Positions 44,166 to 52,119 of a stretch of 64,000 nt of DNA are shown in pieces. Position numbers and translations under genes: made by a program. Under the pieces are notes generated by a model. That model did no database searches and had not been told where the DNA came from. It saw nothing but the letters and a program-made list of their open reading frames with translations. The stretch spans positions 231,310 to 295,309 of the forward strand of contig JAZQGP010000013.1 of NCBI GenBank assembly GCA_045540015.1, in the 5' to 3' direction. The number at the start of each line of letters is the position of its first letter. The first letter of the stretch is position 1. This DNA comes from UMGS1387 sp045540015 (GTDB lineage: Bacteria > Bacillota > Clostridia > Oscillospirales > CAG-382).

Positions 44166-44238
44166 AGCAATATCGTGTTATACGTAGCAATATACTGTTA
44201 TTTGCAAGCAATATCATTTTATGATTCAGCAAGAATAT
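44166..44238. repeat. Phased direct repeats, probable AraC-type operator
   Basis: AGCAATAT occurs at 44166, 44186 and 44207, with a variant AGCAAGAATAT at 44228. Starts are 20, 21 and 21 bases apart, two helical turns, and the last copy abuts the -35 of the plus-strand promoter. This is the geometry of tandem AraC-family half-sites. Confidence 0.75.
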
Positions 44239-44241
44239 GTC

Positions 44242-44270
44242 TTGATTTTTTTGTGAAAATATTATACAAT
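44242..44270 (+). promoter_or_regulatory. Promoter of the isomerase-nagB operon
   Basis: TTGATT, 17 bases, TACAAT, directly downstream of the phased repeats; a weak promoter suited to activation. Confidence 0.7.
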
Positions 44271-44328
44271 AAAATTATCAAAAAAGCAAGATAGAATTAT
44301 ATTAATTTTTTTGAGGAGGCGAAAATGA

Positions 44329-45180
44329 ATGTTTAATTTCCCAATCGGTGTAATAATAGACTCGTTCAGACTTCCGACATTTGAGGCAATAGACAAAGCG
44401 GCGGCTATCGGCGCAAAAGGAATACAAATGTACTCAACGAGAGGAGAAAACTCTCCTGAGAAGATGACAAATGAAAGAAAGAAAGCGCTGCTTGACAGAG
44501 TAAAGTCAAACGGACTTGTTTTCTCTGCTTTGTGCGGGGATCTCGGAATGGGCTTTGGGAATCCCGAATTGAATCCCGAGCTTATAGAAAAGTCAAAGAG
44601 AATACTCGACCTTGCAAAAGAGCTTGAGACTGATATTGTAACAACGCACATCGGTGTTGTGCCTGCAGACAAGAGCCATGACCGTTACAAGATAATGCAG
44701 GAGGCTTGTTTTGAGCTTTCTCAGTATGCTGACAGTATTGGCTCTCATTTTGCGGTTGAAACGGGACCTGAAACAGCTACAACACTCTGCGAATTTCTTG
44801 ACAGTCTCGGTTCTGTTGGTGTGGGTGTCAACCTTGACCCTGCGAACCTTGTAATGGTAACGGGAGATGACCCGGTAAAGGCAGTTCACACACTCAAAAA
44901 GTATATAGTACATACCCATGCAAAGGACGGAGTAAAGCTTGCTGACGGAAATCCTGAGTATATTTACAGGGTTGTTCATCCCATTCCCGACAGCTTTAAG
45001 GGTATAAAGTATTTTCAAGAAGTACCGCTCGGAACGGGAAGCGTTGATTTCCCGAAGTACCTTGAGGCACTCGACGAAATCGGATACAAAGGATTTCTTA
45101 CCATTGAAAGAGAAGTCGGAAGCGACCCTGCAAAAGACATAAAGACGGCAGCAGACTTCCTTTGCGGTATTATCGGATAA
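44329..45180 (+). CDS. Sugar phosphate isomerase/epimerase-like TIM barrel
   Basis: 283 residues of the AP-endonuclease-2-like family. GVIIDSFRLPTFEAIDKAA begins the barrel; HFAVETGPE (metal glutamate), GVNLDPAN, HTHAKDG and LTIEREVG are the conserved metal and substrate positions. It sits 39 bases upstream of nagB under a shared promoter, so it may act on an amino-sugar intermediate. A nearby ATG at 44325 runs into a stop, which fixes the start at 44329 after GAGGAGGCG. Confidence 0.82.
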   Translation: MFNFPIGVIIDSFRLPTFEAIDKAAAIGAKGIQMYSTRGENSPEKMTNERKKALLDRVKSNGLVFSALCGDLGMGFGNPELNPELIEKSKRILDLAKELETDIVTTHIGVVPADKSHDRYKIMQEACFELSQYADSIGSHFAVETGPETATTLCEFLDSLGSVGVGVNLDPANLVMVTGDDPVKAVHTLKKYIVHTHAKDGVKLADGNPEYIYRVVHPIPDSFKGIKYFQEVPLGTGSVDFPKYLEALDEIGYKGFLTIEREVGSDPAKDIKTAADFLCGIIG

Positions 45181-45219
45181 TATAAGAGCAGAACCTACAC
45201 GGATTTGGACGGAGAAAAC

Positions 45220-45927
45220 ATGAAAATCGTAAAAGTAGATAACTATAATGAAATGTCCGCATACATTGCAGACAGATTCATAAAACAGATAAGAGAGAAG
45301 AGTAAGAGTGTCCTCGGACTTGCAACAGGATCAACACCTGAAGGAGCATACAAAATCCTGTGTGAGAAGTACGAAAACGGAGAAATAGATTTTTCCGGGA
45401 TTACAACCTTTAATCTTGATGAGTATTATCCGATAAATCCTTCGGATAAAAACAGCTACAGGTATTTTATGGAAGAAAACCTGTTTTCAAAGGTAAATAT
45501 TAAGAAAGAAAACATTAATATACCTCTTGGAAATGCAATTGATGCCACAAAAGAATGCGAGCTGTATGAGAAGAAAATACAGAAAGCGGGTGGCATTGAC
45601 CTTCAGCTTCTGGGAATAGGAGTTAACGGACACATAGGCTTTAATGAGCCTTCCGAGAGTCTTGAGGGAACAACGCACTTGACGACACTTACCGAACAGA
45701 CGATAGCTTCAAATGCGCGCTTTTTTGAAAAGCCGCAGGATGTACCCACACACGCCTTGACTATGGGAATAGGGAGTATAATGAAGGCGAGGAGCATAAT
45801 CATTGCCGCAGGCGGACATGAAAAGAAAAAGGCAATCAATATGCTTTGCGAGGGTAAAATCAATACAATGTGCCCTGCTACTATTCTTTGTGCACATTCG
45901 GATGTTACGCTTGTGTATTATGACTGA
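45220..45927 (+). CDS. nagB: Glucosamine-6-phosphate deaminase
   Basis: 235 residues with all canonical NagB motifs: GLATGSTP at 33-40 (phosphate binding), FNLDEYYP with the catalytic aspartate at 67, and GVNGHIGFNEP around 136-144. It converts glucosamine-6-phosphate to fructose-6-phosphate and ammonia. Unlike the 11696 paralogue it keeps the phosphate loop, so this is probably the true deaminase partner of nagA. The ATG at 45220 after GGACGGAGAA is chosen over an in-frame TTG. A terminator follows. Confidence 0.95.
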   Translation: MKIVKVDNYNEMSAYIADRFIKQIREKSKSVLGLATGSTPEGAYKILCEKYENGEIDFSGITTFNLDEYYPINPSDKNSYRYFMEENLFSKVNIKKENINIPLGNAIDATKECELYEKKIQKAGGIDLQLLGIGVNGHIGFNEPSESLEGTTHLTTLTEQTIASNARFFEKPQDVPTHALTMGIGSIMKARSIIIAAGGHEKKKAINMLCEGKINTMCPATILCAHSDVTLVYYD

Positions 45928-45936
45928 TGATGAAAT

Positions 45937-45965
45937 GAAAGCCGCTTTTTAGCGGCTTTCTTCAA
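45937..45965 (+). terminator. Terminator of nagB
   Basis: GAAAGCCGCT and AGCGGCTTTC form a perfect 10-bp stem with a TTTT loop and a short TTC tail. Confidence 0.8.
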
Positions 45966-45992
45966 TATTAGTAAAAAAATTCTTCAAAACAC

Positions 45993-46021
45993 TTGACAAA
46001 CGCAAAACCTTGTGGTAAAAT
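45993..46021 (+). promoter_or_regulatory. Promoter of the rplU-prp-rpmA operon
   Basis: TTGACA, 17 bases, TAAAAT; near-perfect sigma-A promoter about 180 bases before rplU. Confidence 0.85.
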
Positions 46022-46027
46022 ATCAAA

Positions 46028-46200
46028 GCCGCATGATTGGGGTATTGAATTTTGTCGCCGTGAAAACGGTGCGCAGACTTTTGGAACTGATAGCGTAAAA
46101 TGGCGCAGCAGCGTTGTTTTCGAGAACACGTTTTGGAAGTCTACGCAGAACAAAAACCCTTTATTCAGCGAGTCTTATTTAAGAAAGAGAGGTGCTTTTC
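46028..46200 (+). promoter_or_regulatory. Structured 5' leader of rplU, probable L21 leader
   Basis: The transcript leader folds visibly: CCGT-GAAA-ACGG tetraloop hairpin (46058-46069), and a long-range helix pairing 46070-46080 with 46137-46147 (10 pairs, one mismatch) that encloses about 56 bases. Known L21 leaders bind ribosomal protein for autogenous control; assignment to that family is by position and structure, not by search. Confidence 0.6.
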
Positions 46201-46506
46201 GTGTACGCAGTAATTCAGACAGGCGGAAAGCAGTATAAGGTTCAGGAGGGCGACATCATCTTCGCTGAGAAGCTTGGTGTTGAAGCAAATGAAAAGGTAT
46301 CCTTCGACGTAGTTGCAATTTCCGATGATAACGGTATCAAGACCGGCACACCTTTTGTTGAAGGCGCAAAGGTTGAAGGTACGGTTCTCAGAAACGCTAA
46401 GGCTAAGAAGATTGTTGTCTTCAAGTATAAGTCCAAGAAGAACGAGAAGAAGAAGCAGGGTCACAGACAGCCTTATTCCAAGGTTCAGATCGATAAAATC
46501 GGTTAA
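46201..46506 (+). CDS. rplU: 50S ribosomal protein L21
   Basis: 101 residues, standard L21 length. The start is the GTG at 46201 after GAGAGG, giving the conserved VYAVIQTGGKQYKV N-terminus (family usually MYAVI). The C-terminal basic stretch KKQGHRQPYSKVQI is typical. A 23S-binding large-subunit protein, first in the conserved rplU-prp-rpmA order of Bacillota. Confidence 0.97.
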   Translation: MYAVIQTGGKQYKVQEGDIIFAEKLGVEANEKVSFDVVAISDDNGIKTGTPFVEGAKVEGTVLRNAKAKKIVVFKYKSKKNEKKKQGHRQPYSKVQIDKIG

Positions 46507-46523
46507 TTGACTTTTTGATTCTC

Positions 46524-46859
46524 ATGACAAGAGTAGTTGTAAAGAAAAGCAGCATGACGGGGCTTATGTCTGTTGAAACCGAGGGACATTCGGGCTATGC
46601 TGATGAAGGAAGCGACATTGTGTGTGCTGCTGTTTCATCGGCAAACGAGCTTGTCATAAACATTCTCGAGAGCTTCTCTGCTGACATTGAACTTGATATA
46701 GACGCAGAAAAGCCGTACTTTTGCTGTAGGGTTCTTCAGAACGACACAAATGCCGCACTGAAAGACAGTTTGCAGCGTATCGCACAAGGATATGTGAAAT
46801 TTATCAGCGACCTTGCTGATACATATCCCAAGTATTTGAAAATATCAACGGAGGTGTAA
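46524..46859 (+). CDS. prp: Ribosomal-processing cysteine protease Prp
   Basis: 111 residues. EGHSGYADEGSDIVCAAVS carries His 22 and Cys 34, the catalytic pair of Prp (YsxB). Prp removes the N-terminal extension of L27 before assembly. It lies between rplU and rpmA as in other Bacillota, and the extension is present in the next gene, so the system is intact. No clear ribosome site; translation may depend on coupling to rplU, whose stop is 17 bases upstream. Confidence 0.95.
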   Translation: MTRVVVKKSSMTGLMSVETEGHSGYADEGSDIVCAAVSSANELVINILESFSADIELDIDAEKPYFCCRVLQNDTNAALKDSLQRIAQGYVKFISDLADTYPKYLKISTEV

Positions 46860-46862
46860 ACC

Positions 46863-47141
46863 ATGTTAAGATTAGGTATTCAGTTTTTTGCTCATAAAAA
46901 GGGTGTTGGTTCTACAAAGAACGGACGTGATTCCGAGTCCAAGCGTCTCGGTGTCAAGAAGGCAGACGGTCAGCTCGTTATCGCCGGCAACATCATTGTA
47001 AGACAGCGTGGAACCCATATCCATCCCGGTACAAACGTAGGTATCGGAACAGATGATACTCTTTTCGCTCTTACCGCAGGTAAGGTTAAGTTCGAGCATA
47101 TGGCAGGCGGAAAGAAGAAGGTTAGCGTTTACGAGGCGTAA
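46863..47141 (+). CDS. rpmA: 50S ribosomal protein L27 with cleavable N-terminal extension
   Basis: 92 residues. The mature L27 start AHKKGVGSTKNGRDS is preceded by MLRLGIQFF, the nine-residue extension cut by Prp after FF. Mature L27 reaches the peptidyl-transferase centre. The start follows GGAGGTG within the end of prp. A terminator ends the operon. Confidence 0.97.
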   Translation: MLRLGIQFFAHKKGVGSTKNGRDSESKRLGVKKADGQLVIAGNIIVRQRGTHIHPGTNVGIGTDDTLFALTAGKVKFEHMAGGKKKVSVYEA

Positions 47142-47173
47142 CCTTCAAGGTTAAAACCCATATGAAAAATGAG

Positions 47174-47202
47174 AGGCTGTCGTTTATCCGACAGCCTTTT
47201 TA
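47174..47202 (+). terminator. Terminator of rplU-prp-rpmA
   Basis: AGGCTGTCG (47174-47182) and CGACAGCCT (47189-47197), then TTTTTAT. Confidence 0.85.
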
Positions 47203-47269
47203 TAAGTTTTCGGATAGTTTAAAAGCAAACGGCAAATGCTTTTTGTACGGATAAAAAGAGGTGACAGGT

Positions 47270-48556
47270 TTGTTTATAGATAAGGTTAAAATTTATGTTA
47301 AGGCAGGAAACGGCGGAAACGGCTGTGTTTCCTTCAGACGTGAAAAATATGTTTCTCACGGCGGTCCCGATGGCGGTGACGGCGGAAAGGGCGGAGACAT
47401 TGTTTTTGTACCCGATGAGGGAGAGAACACTCTGCTTGACTTTAAATACCGCAGAAAGTTCGTAGCACCAAGCGGTGCCGACGGCGGAAACCACCGTTTT
47501 CACGGCAAAAATGCCGAGGACGTTGTAATACCCGTGCCTCCGGGAACGGTTATCAAGGATGCTGAAACAGGAAAAGTAATAAAAGACATGTCTGATGAGG
47601 ATGTTCGCGAAACAGGACGCTTTGTGCTTTTAAAGGGCGGTAACGGCGGTTTCGGTAACACGCATTTTGCAACTCCTACACGCCAGACCCCGAATTTTGC
47701 AAAAAGCGGAATAAAGGGCAAGGAAATGGAGGTTGTACTTGAGCTTAAAATGCTCGCAGACGCAGGTCTTGTGGGTATGCCGAGTGCAGGAAAATCCACA
47801 ATCATTTCCATGATAAGCTCCGCAAAACCGAAAATTGCCGAATATCATTTCACAACACTTTCTCCCGTGCTTGGCGTTGTAAGCGCAAAGGCAGGAAATT
47901 ACGTGCTTGCGGATATTCCGGGACTTATTGAGGGAGCCTCCGACGGACAGGGACTCGGTCACCAGTTTCTCCGTCACATTGAAAGATGCAGACTTATTGT
48001 AAATGTAGTCGATGCATCCGGCTATGAGGGCAGAGACCCGATAGACGACCTTGAGGTAATAAATGAAGAACTTCGCAAATACAGCGAGGTGCTTTCGTCA
48101 AGACCGAGAATAATTGCTGCAAACAAACTTGATATGACAAGCGACGAGAATAAGGAAAAGCTGCAAAGGTACGCAGACGAGCACGGAATACCGATTGTCT
48201 TTATGTGTGCAGGCATCGGTGAGGGGACTGATGAGCTGAAAGAACTTATCTCAAAGAAGCTTGAAGATTTGCCTGCAATTACTGTGTATGAACCCGAAAT
48301 GTCGGTTGAAGAAGATTTAGCAATCGAGGATATATCCGAGGAAATTACGGTTAGAAACGTAAACGGCGTATACTATGTTGAAGCGCCGAGAATTATAAAT
48401 GTTATTAATTCCATAAACTTCAATGACTACGAGTCCATGGCATATTTCCAGAAGGTTCTCAGAAACGCGGGGATTATTGCAGCTCTTGAGGACAAGGGTA
48501 TAAAGGACGGAGATACCGTAAATATTTACGATGTGGAATTTGACTATTATAAATAA
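47270..48556 (+). CDS. obg: GTPase Obg/CgtA
   Basis: 428 residues: glycine-rich Obg fold (about 1-158: VKAGNGGNGCVSFRREKYV), a G domain (GMPSAGKST P-loop, DIPGLIEGAS switch, ANKLD) and the C-terminal OCT domain. It binds the 50S subunit and acts in ribosome assembly and stress control. A TTG start at 47270 with AGAGGTG upstream aligns with family N-termini (MFVDxVKIYVK); a GTG at 47261 is the alternative. Follows rpmA as in many Bacillota. Confidence 0.96.
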   Translation: MFIDKVKIYVKAGNGGNGCVSFRREKYVSHGGPDGGDGGKGGDIVFVPDEGENTLLDFKYRRKFVAPSGADGGNHRFHGKNAEDVVIPVPPGTVIKDAETGKVIKDMSDEDVRETGRFVLLKGGNGGFGNTHFATPTRQTPNFAKSGIKGKEMEVVLELKMLADAGLVGMPSAGKSTIISMISSAKPKIAEYHFTTLSPVLGVVSAKAGNYVLADIPGLIEGASDGQGLGHQFLRHIERCRLIVNVVDASGYEGRDPIDDLEVINEELRKYSEVLSSRPRIIAANKLDMTSDENKEKLQRYADEHGIPIVFMCAGIGEGTDELKELISKKLEDLPAITVYEPEMSVEEDLAIEDISEEITVRNVNGVYYVEAPRIINVINSINFNDYESMAYFQKVLRNAGIIAALEDKGIKDGDTVNIYDVEFDYYK

Positions 48557-48573
48557 CATAAAGGATGGTTTGT

Positions 48574-48996
48574 ATGACACACGCTGAAAAAGCAAAGGAA
48601 TATTTTCTAAAAGGCTATAACTGTGCTCAGGCGGTAGTGCTTGCGTTTTGTGACGTTACGGGACTTGACGAAAATCAGGCTGCGAAGATGTCCTCGTCTT
48701 TTGGCGGCGGAATGGGAAAAATGGGTGAGGTTTGCGGTGCGGTTTCGGGTATGTTCATGGTGCTTGGACTTGCAGAGGGCGGATATGAGCCGAGCGACAA
48801 GGAAGCGAAAATGGCACATTACGCAAAAGTTCGTCACCTTGCAGATAAGTTTAAGAACGAGAACGGCAGTATTGTGTGCCGCGAGCTTCTTGAAAATCAC
48901 AAGGATAAGCCTGTTGTTTCGGGGCACAATTCCCGCTGCTTTAACATGGTTATGCAGGCAGCGGATATTCTTGAAGAGTATTTTGCTTCAAAATAA
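48574..48996 (+). CDS. C_GCAxxG_C_C family redox-type protein
   Basis: 140 residues matching the C_GCAxxG_C_C family: YNCAQAVVLAF, MGEVCGAVSGM, and later cysteines in IVCREL and SRCFN. Members are thought to bind a metal or haem-like cofactor, but function is unproven. The ATG at 48574 after AAGGATGG is preferred to an ATG nine bases upstream. It follows obg by 17 bases and could be co-transcribed. Confidence 0.85.
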   Translation: MTHAEKAKEYFLKGYNCAQAVVLAFCDVTGLDENQAAKMSSSFGGGMGKMGEVCGAVSGMFMVLGLAEGGYEPSDKEAKMAHYAKVRHLADKFKNENGSIVCRELLENHKDKPVVSGHNSRCFNMVMQAADILEEYFASK

Positions 48997-49050
48997 GATG
49001 TCAGAATCGGATGCGGTTTTGTGAGAATCAGGTACATTCGTTGAAAAATA

Positions 49051-49079
49051 TTGCAAATTGATTTTTTCTGTGATAAAAT
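49051..49079 (+). promoter_or_regulatory. Promoter of a sugar isomerase gene
   Basis: TTGCAA, 17 bases, TAAAAT, 35 bases before the start. Confidence 0.6.
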
Positions 49080-49113
49080 GAAAAACACAGCAAGTTGTTT
49101 TGGAGGAAACTGT

Positions 49114-49953
49114 ATGGAAAACAAGTTTATTATTTCAGGCTTTGTTGATGAAGCGACCGAAAATCTGGCTGAGCAGATGGAGTTTATGAAAAAGCTCGGA
49201 ATGAAGTATATTGAGCCGAGAAAGGTTGACGGAAAAGGCGTTACAAGCTTTACTGATGCAGAAATAGAGAACATGAAAGCTGTTATGGATGAAAACGGAG
49301 TAAAGGTTTCATCTGTTGGCTCGTGGATAGGCAAAATCAAGGTAACCGATGATTTTGAGCCTCATTTTAATGATTTCAAGAGAGCTGTTGAGATTGCAAA
49401 GAAGCTCGACACAAAGTATATCCGCATGTTCAGCTTTTATGTAGACGAGGACAAAACCGAGCAGTATCGCGATTATATTATTGAAAAGCTTTCAATTATG
49501 GTAAAATATGCCGAGGAAAACGGCGTTGTACTGCTTCATGAAAATGAAAAGGGCATTTACGGAAACATTGCGGTAAGATGTAAGGACTTGTTTGAAAACA
49601 TTAAGTCCGACAGTTTCAAGGCTGTATTTGACTTTTCAAATTTTGTTGAATGTGAACAGGATACAATGGAAGCTTACGAAATGCTTAAGCCCTACATAGA
49701 ATACATTCATGTAAAGGACTGCAAATGGGGCGGTGGAGTTGTTCCTGCAGGAGAAGGCGACGGACAGCTTGAAGCTATTTTCAGAAAGCTCCACGAAAGC
49801 GGATACGAGGGCTTTGTAAGCCTTGAGCCTCATCTGTTCAGCTTCGAAATTCCGGAGGATGCAGGCGAGCTTGTAAAGTCGTTTGACGCGATCAACAAGC
49901 AGAGATTTGCATATGCTCATAAGGCACTTTCCGAGATACTTAAGCGTATATAA
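49114..49953 (+). CDS. Sugar phosphate isomerase/epimerase-like TIM barrel
   Basis: 279 residues, AP-endonuclease-2-like. ISGFVDEATENLAEQMEFM opens the barrel; VLLHENEKG carries the metal glutamate, AVFDFSNFVE and IHVKDCKWGG follow, and FVSLEPHL ends it. Substrate unknown. A single gene with its own promoter and a hairpin after it. The ATG follows TTGGAGGAAAC. Confidence 0.82.
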   Translation: MENKFIISGFVDEATENLAEQMEFMKKLGMKYIEPRKVDGKGVTSFTDAEIENMKAVMDENGVKVSSVGSWIGKIKVTDDFEPHFNDFKRAVEIAKKLDTKYIRMFSFYVDEDKTEQYRDYIIEKLSIMVKYAEENGVVLLHENEKGIYGNIAVRCKDLFENIKSDSFKAVFDFSNFVECEQDTMEAYEMLKPYIEYIHVKDCKWGGGVVPAGEGDGQLEAIFRKLHESGYEGFVSLEPHLFSFEIPEDAGELVKSFDAINKQRFAYAHKALSEILKRI

Positions 49954-49973
49954 CAGAATAAATATGTATTTTT

Positions 49974-49994
49974 CGGCGGGCCTTGTGTCCGCCG
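49974..49994 (+). terminator. Probable terminator after the isomerase
   Basis: CGGCGG and CCGCCG arms followed by TATTTGTTG. Confidence 0.5.
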
Positions 49995-50076
49995 TATTTG
50001 TTGTATATAAGACCAATCAGAAAAATGCGTAAATCCGAAAACTAATTCAAGACAAGATGCTAAAAGCAGCAATCTA

Positions 50077-50105
50077 TTGACAAAATTACGAAAACCCACT
50101 ATAAT
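50077..50105 (+). promoter_or_regulatory. Consensus promoter of the stalk-domain protein
   Basis: TTGACA, 17 bases, TATAAT: exact consensus, 45 bases before the start. Confidence 0.8.
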
Positions 50106-50150
50106 TAAATTGAAAAATAAAGTTAATATAGACAGTCAGGAGATGTTGCT

Positions 50151-51116
50151 ATGAAAAAGATATCCTTTGCAGTTGTTTTATGTTTTGTTCTGATTTTATT
50201 TACATTTTCAGCCGCAGCGTATACTCCTTATGAATCAAAAACAGTAACCTTACCGACTTTTTCTGTAACTGTTAATGAGCAGGAATACAATTACAATGAA
50301 TATGAAACCTATCCTGTTTTTGTTCATGATGGGGTGACTTATTTCCCACTTACATATAATAATGCAATGATACTTAATCTCATTCCTACATGGAACATGG
50401 AAACCGGCAGCCATGAATATGAACGGGGAAATCCTGATTTACCCAAGCATTTTTTCAAAACGGAAATAAGTAATACAACCGAAACACGTATTGATGAAAA
50501 GACGGTACAGATTGATTCAGTAACATATCAGGTGCATCATCTGAAAGAAACAAAGAATCTTGCTTCATTTTCATATCAATACCAAATTGGTGAAAAGGCC
50601 AACAAAACACTGATTGACGGGAAAAACATTGTTACTCTTTCAGATTACCCCATTCTTTTTTATAATGATATGGTTTACATACCTCTTTCGTGGCAGTTTG
50701 TCACTGAGGCGCTTGGCGGAACAGTTACTTTTGATATGCAAAAGGGGCTTGAAGTAAGAGTTGATAATTATTTTACTACCCTTTATGGCGACTCATATAT
50801 AGAAGCTGACGAAATTGGTATAAGCTATGCGACTGTGCCCAATGACACATATTATATAAAAGACGATTTGACTGTTTTTCTGTTCACGGATACGCAGAGA
50901 TTAATAGGTCCTATATATAAAAATCTTACAATAAAAAAAGGCGGTAAGGTGATAAAACCCGAAGCTTATTTCGGTTACTATCAAAAGAACGGACCTTTGT
51001 TTACCATTGAAAATAATAAGATCAAAACGAACTATTTTACAGGCAATAATGGATTGTCAAGAAATCCCGTGCCATGTCTTGTTGATATCGAAACGGGTGA
51101 AATAACAGAAGTATAA
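50151..51116 (+). CDS. Secreted stalk-domain (copper-amine-oxidase-N-like) protein
   Basis: 321 residues. A signal peptide (about 1-23, KKISFAVVLCFVLILFTFSA) precedes two copper-amine-oxidase-N-like stalk units: VFVHDGVTYFPLTYNNAMIL near 60 and DMVYIPLSWQFVTEALGG near 180. Such domains are thought to mediate cell-surface interactions; no catalytic part is recognised in the last 110 residues. A consensus promoter and strong terminator make it a well-expressed single gene. Related stalk units occur in the two GH99-like giants of this window. Confidence 0.75.
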   Translation: MKKISFAVVLCFVLILFTFSAAAYTPYESKTVTLPTFSVTVNEQEYNYNEYETYPVFVHDGVTYFPLTYNNAMILNLIPTWNMETGSHEYERGNPDLPKHFFKTEISNTTETRIDEKTVQIDSVTYQVHHLKETKNLASFSYQYQIGEKANKTLIDGKNIVTLSDYPILFYNDMVYIPLSWQFVTEALGGTVTFDMQKGLEVRVDNYFTTLYGDSYIEADEIGISYATVPNDTYYIKDDLTVFLFTDTQRLIGPIYKNLTIKKGGKVIKPEAYFGYYQKNGPLFTIENNKIKTNYFTGNNGLSRNPVPCLVDIETGEITEV

Positions 51117-51134
51117 AAACAAAAAAGTCCTTTT

Positions 51135-51188
51135 ACTGACCTTGATTGTTAGAAACAACATTTAACAATTAAAGGTCAGTTTTGTTTT
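51135..51188 (+). terminator. Terminator of the stalk-domain gene
   Basis: ACTGACCTT pairs with AAGGTCAGT, with an inner TTGTTA/TAACAA helix, followed by TTTGTTTTG. Confidence 0.8.
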
Positions 51189-51247
51189 GTAAATTCATTG
51201 AAAAAACATTCCACAGAAAATAAAGTTATAGGATATACGTCTGTTTA

Positions 51248-51276
51248 TTGACAAAGGCTTTGTTTTTGTGTATAAT
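51248..51276 (+). promoter_or_regulatory. Promoter of RNase P RNA
   Basis: TTGACA, 17 bases, TATAAT: exact consensus, ending about 7 bases before the RNA start. Confidence 0.9.
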
Positions 51277-51283
51277 AAGCAAT

Positions 51284-51636
51284 GCGACTGGAGCAGACGG
51301 CTGCGCCTTATGTACCGAAAGGTCATTTGGTGAGGAAAGTCCGGGCTTCACAGAGCAGGATAACGGATAACGTCCGCCGGAGGCGACTCCCGGGAAAGTG
51401 CAACAGAGATATACCGCCGCACTTTTGTGCGGTAAGGGTGGAAAGGCGAGGTAAGAGCTCACCGGCGCAGCGGAGACGTTGTTGCCCTGTAAACCCTATC
51501 CGAAGCAACACCGTATGCAGTCTGATTTTTCACCGCTTGCTCGGCGGAGTACTGCAGGTGGCACAGAGCTTTGCGGCAACGTAAAGCCAAGATAGATGGC
51601 CGTCCACGACAGAACCCGGCTTACAGCTTCAGTCGT
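51284..51636 (+). ncRNA. rnpB: RNase P RNA (bacterial class A type)
   Basis: About 350 bases with the conserved elements of RNase P RNA: GAGGAAAGTCCGGGC near the 5' end, ACAGAGCAGGATAACGG, a CGGCGCAGCGGAGACG region, and AGATAGATGGCCGTCCACG then ACAGAACCCGGCTTACAG near the 3' end. Helix P1 pairs 51285-51294 with 51626-51635, fixing both ends. It is the catalytic RNA that matures tRNA 5' ends. A consensus promoter and a terminator bracket it. Confidence 0.97.
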
Positions 51637-51652
51637 AACTTTAAACAATACG

Positions 51653-51686
51653 CTCCGACGTAAATTTGCTTCGTCGGAGATTTTTG
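51653..51686 (+). terminator. Terminator of rnpB
   Basis: CTCCGACG (51653-51660) and CGTCGGAG (51672-51679), then ATTTTT. Confidence 0.85.
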
Positions 51687-51703
51687 CAAGGAGAGATTTT
51701 GCC

Positions 51704-52117
51704 TTGAGAATTATAGGAATAGACTACGGTGATGCGAGAGTGGGGCTTGCATTATCTGACCCGACGGAGTTTCTGGCGAGCGGAATTGGTAATGTGAAAG
51801 TTTCGGGAATCGGAACTGCGGTTAAAGCGGTTGCCGAGAAGATAGCCGAGGTGGGAGCAGAAAAAATAGTCTGCGGACTGCCCGTTAACATGAACGGCAC
51901 TGTAGGTGAGAGAGCAGAACGTGTAAAGGAGTTTGCAAGACGGCTTTGCGAACAAACCGGGCTTGAATGTGAGTTTGTTGACGAACGCCTTACAACCGTT
52001 ATGGCACACTCGTTCATGAACGAAACCGGAACCCACGGCAAAAAAAGAAAAGACAGCGTTGACACACTGTCCGCACAAATAATTCTCCAGACATATCTTG
52101 ACCGGAAAAGAGGATAA
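51704..52117 (+). CDS. ruvX: YqgF/RuvX family nuclease (Holliday junction resolvase-like)
   Basis: 137 residues, the usual YqgF length. LRIIGIDYGDARVGLALSD (RNase H-like first strand), CGLPVNMNGTVGERAERV and FVDERLTT are diagnostic, and KKRKDSVDTLSAQIIL ends the domain. Family members process 16S rRNA 5' ends or Holliday junctions. It starts with TTG at 51704 after AAGGAGAG; an upstream extension would run into rnpB and is not credible. rsmG follows 2 bases after the stop. Confidence 0.93.
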   Translation: MRIIGIDYGDARVGLALSDPTEFLASGIGNVKVSGIGTAVKAVAEKIAEVGAEKIVCGLPVNMNGTVGERAERVKEFARRLCEQTGLECEFVDERLTTVMAHSFMNETGTHGKKRKDSVDTLSAQIILQTYLDRKRG

Positions 52118-52119
52118 AA

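Noticed and set aside
44166..44238. AGCAATAT repeats as a CRISPR array
   Set aside because: The repeats are only 8 bases, spacers about 12 bases, and no cas genes are present; an operator fits better.
51596..51703. An upstream extension of ruvX
   Set aside because: It would start inside RNase P RNA and cross its terminator; TTG at 51704 with AAGGAGAG matches the family N-terminus.
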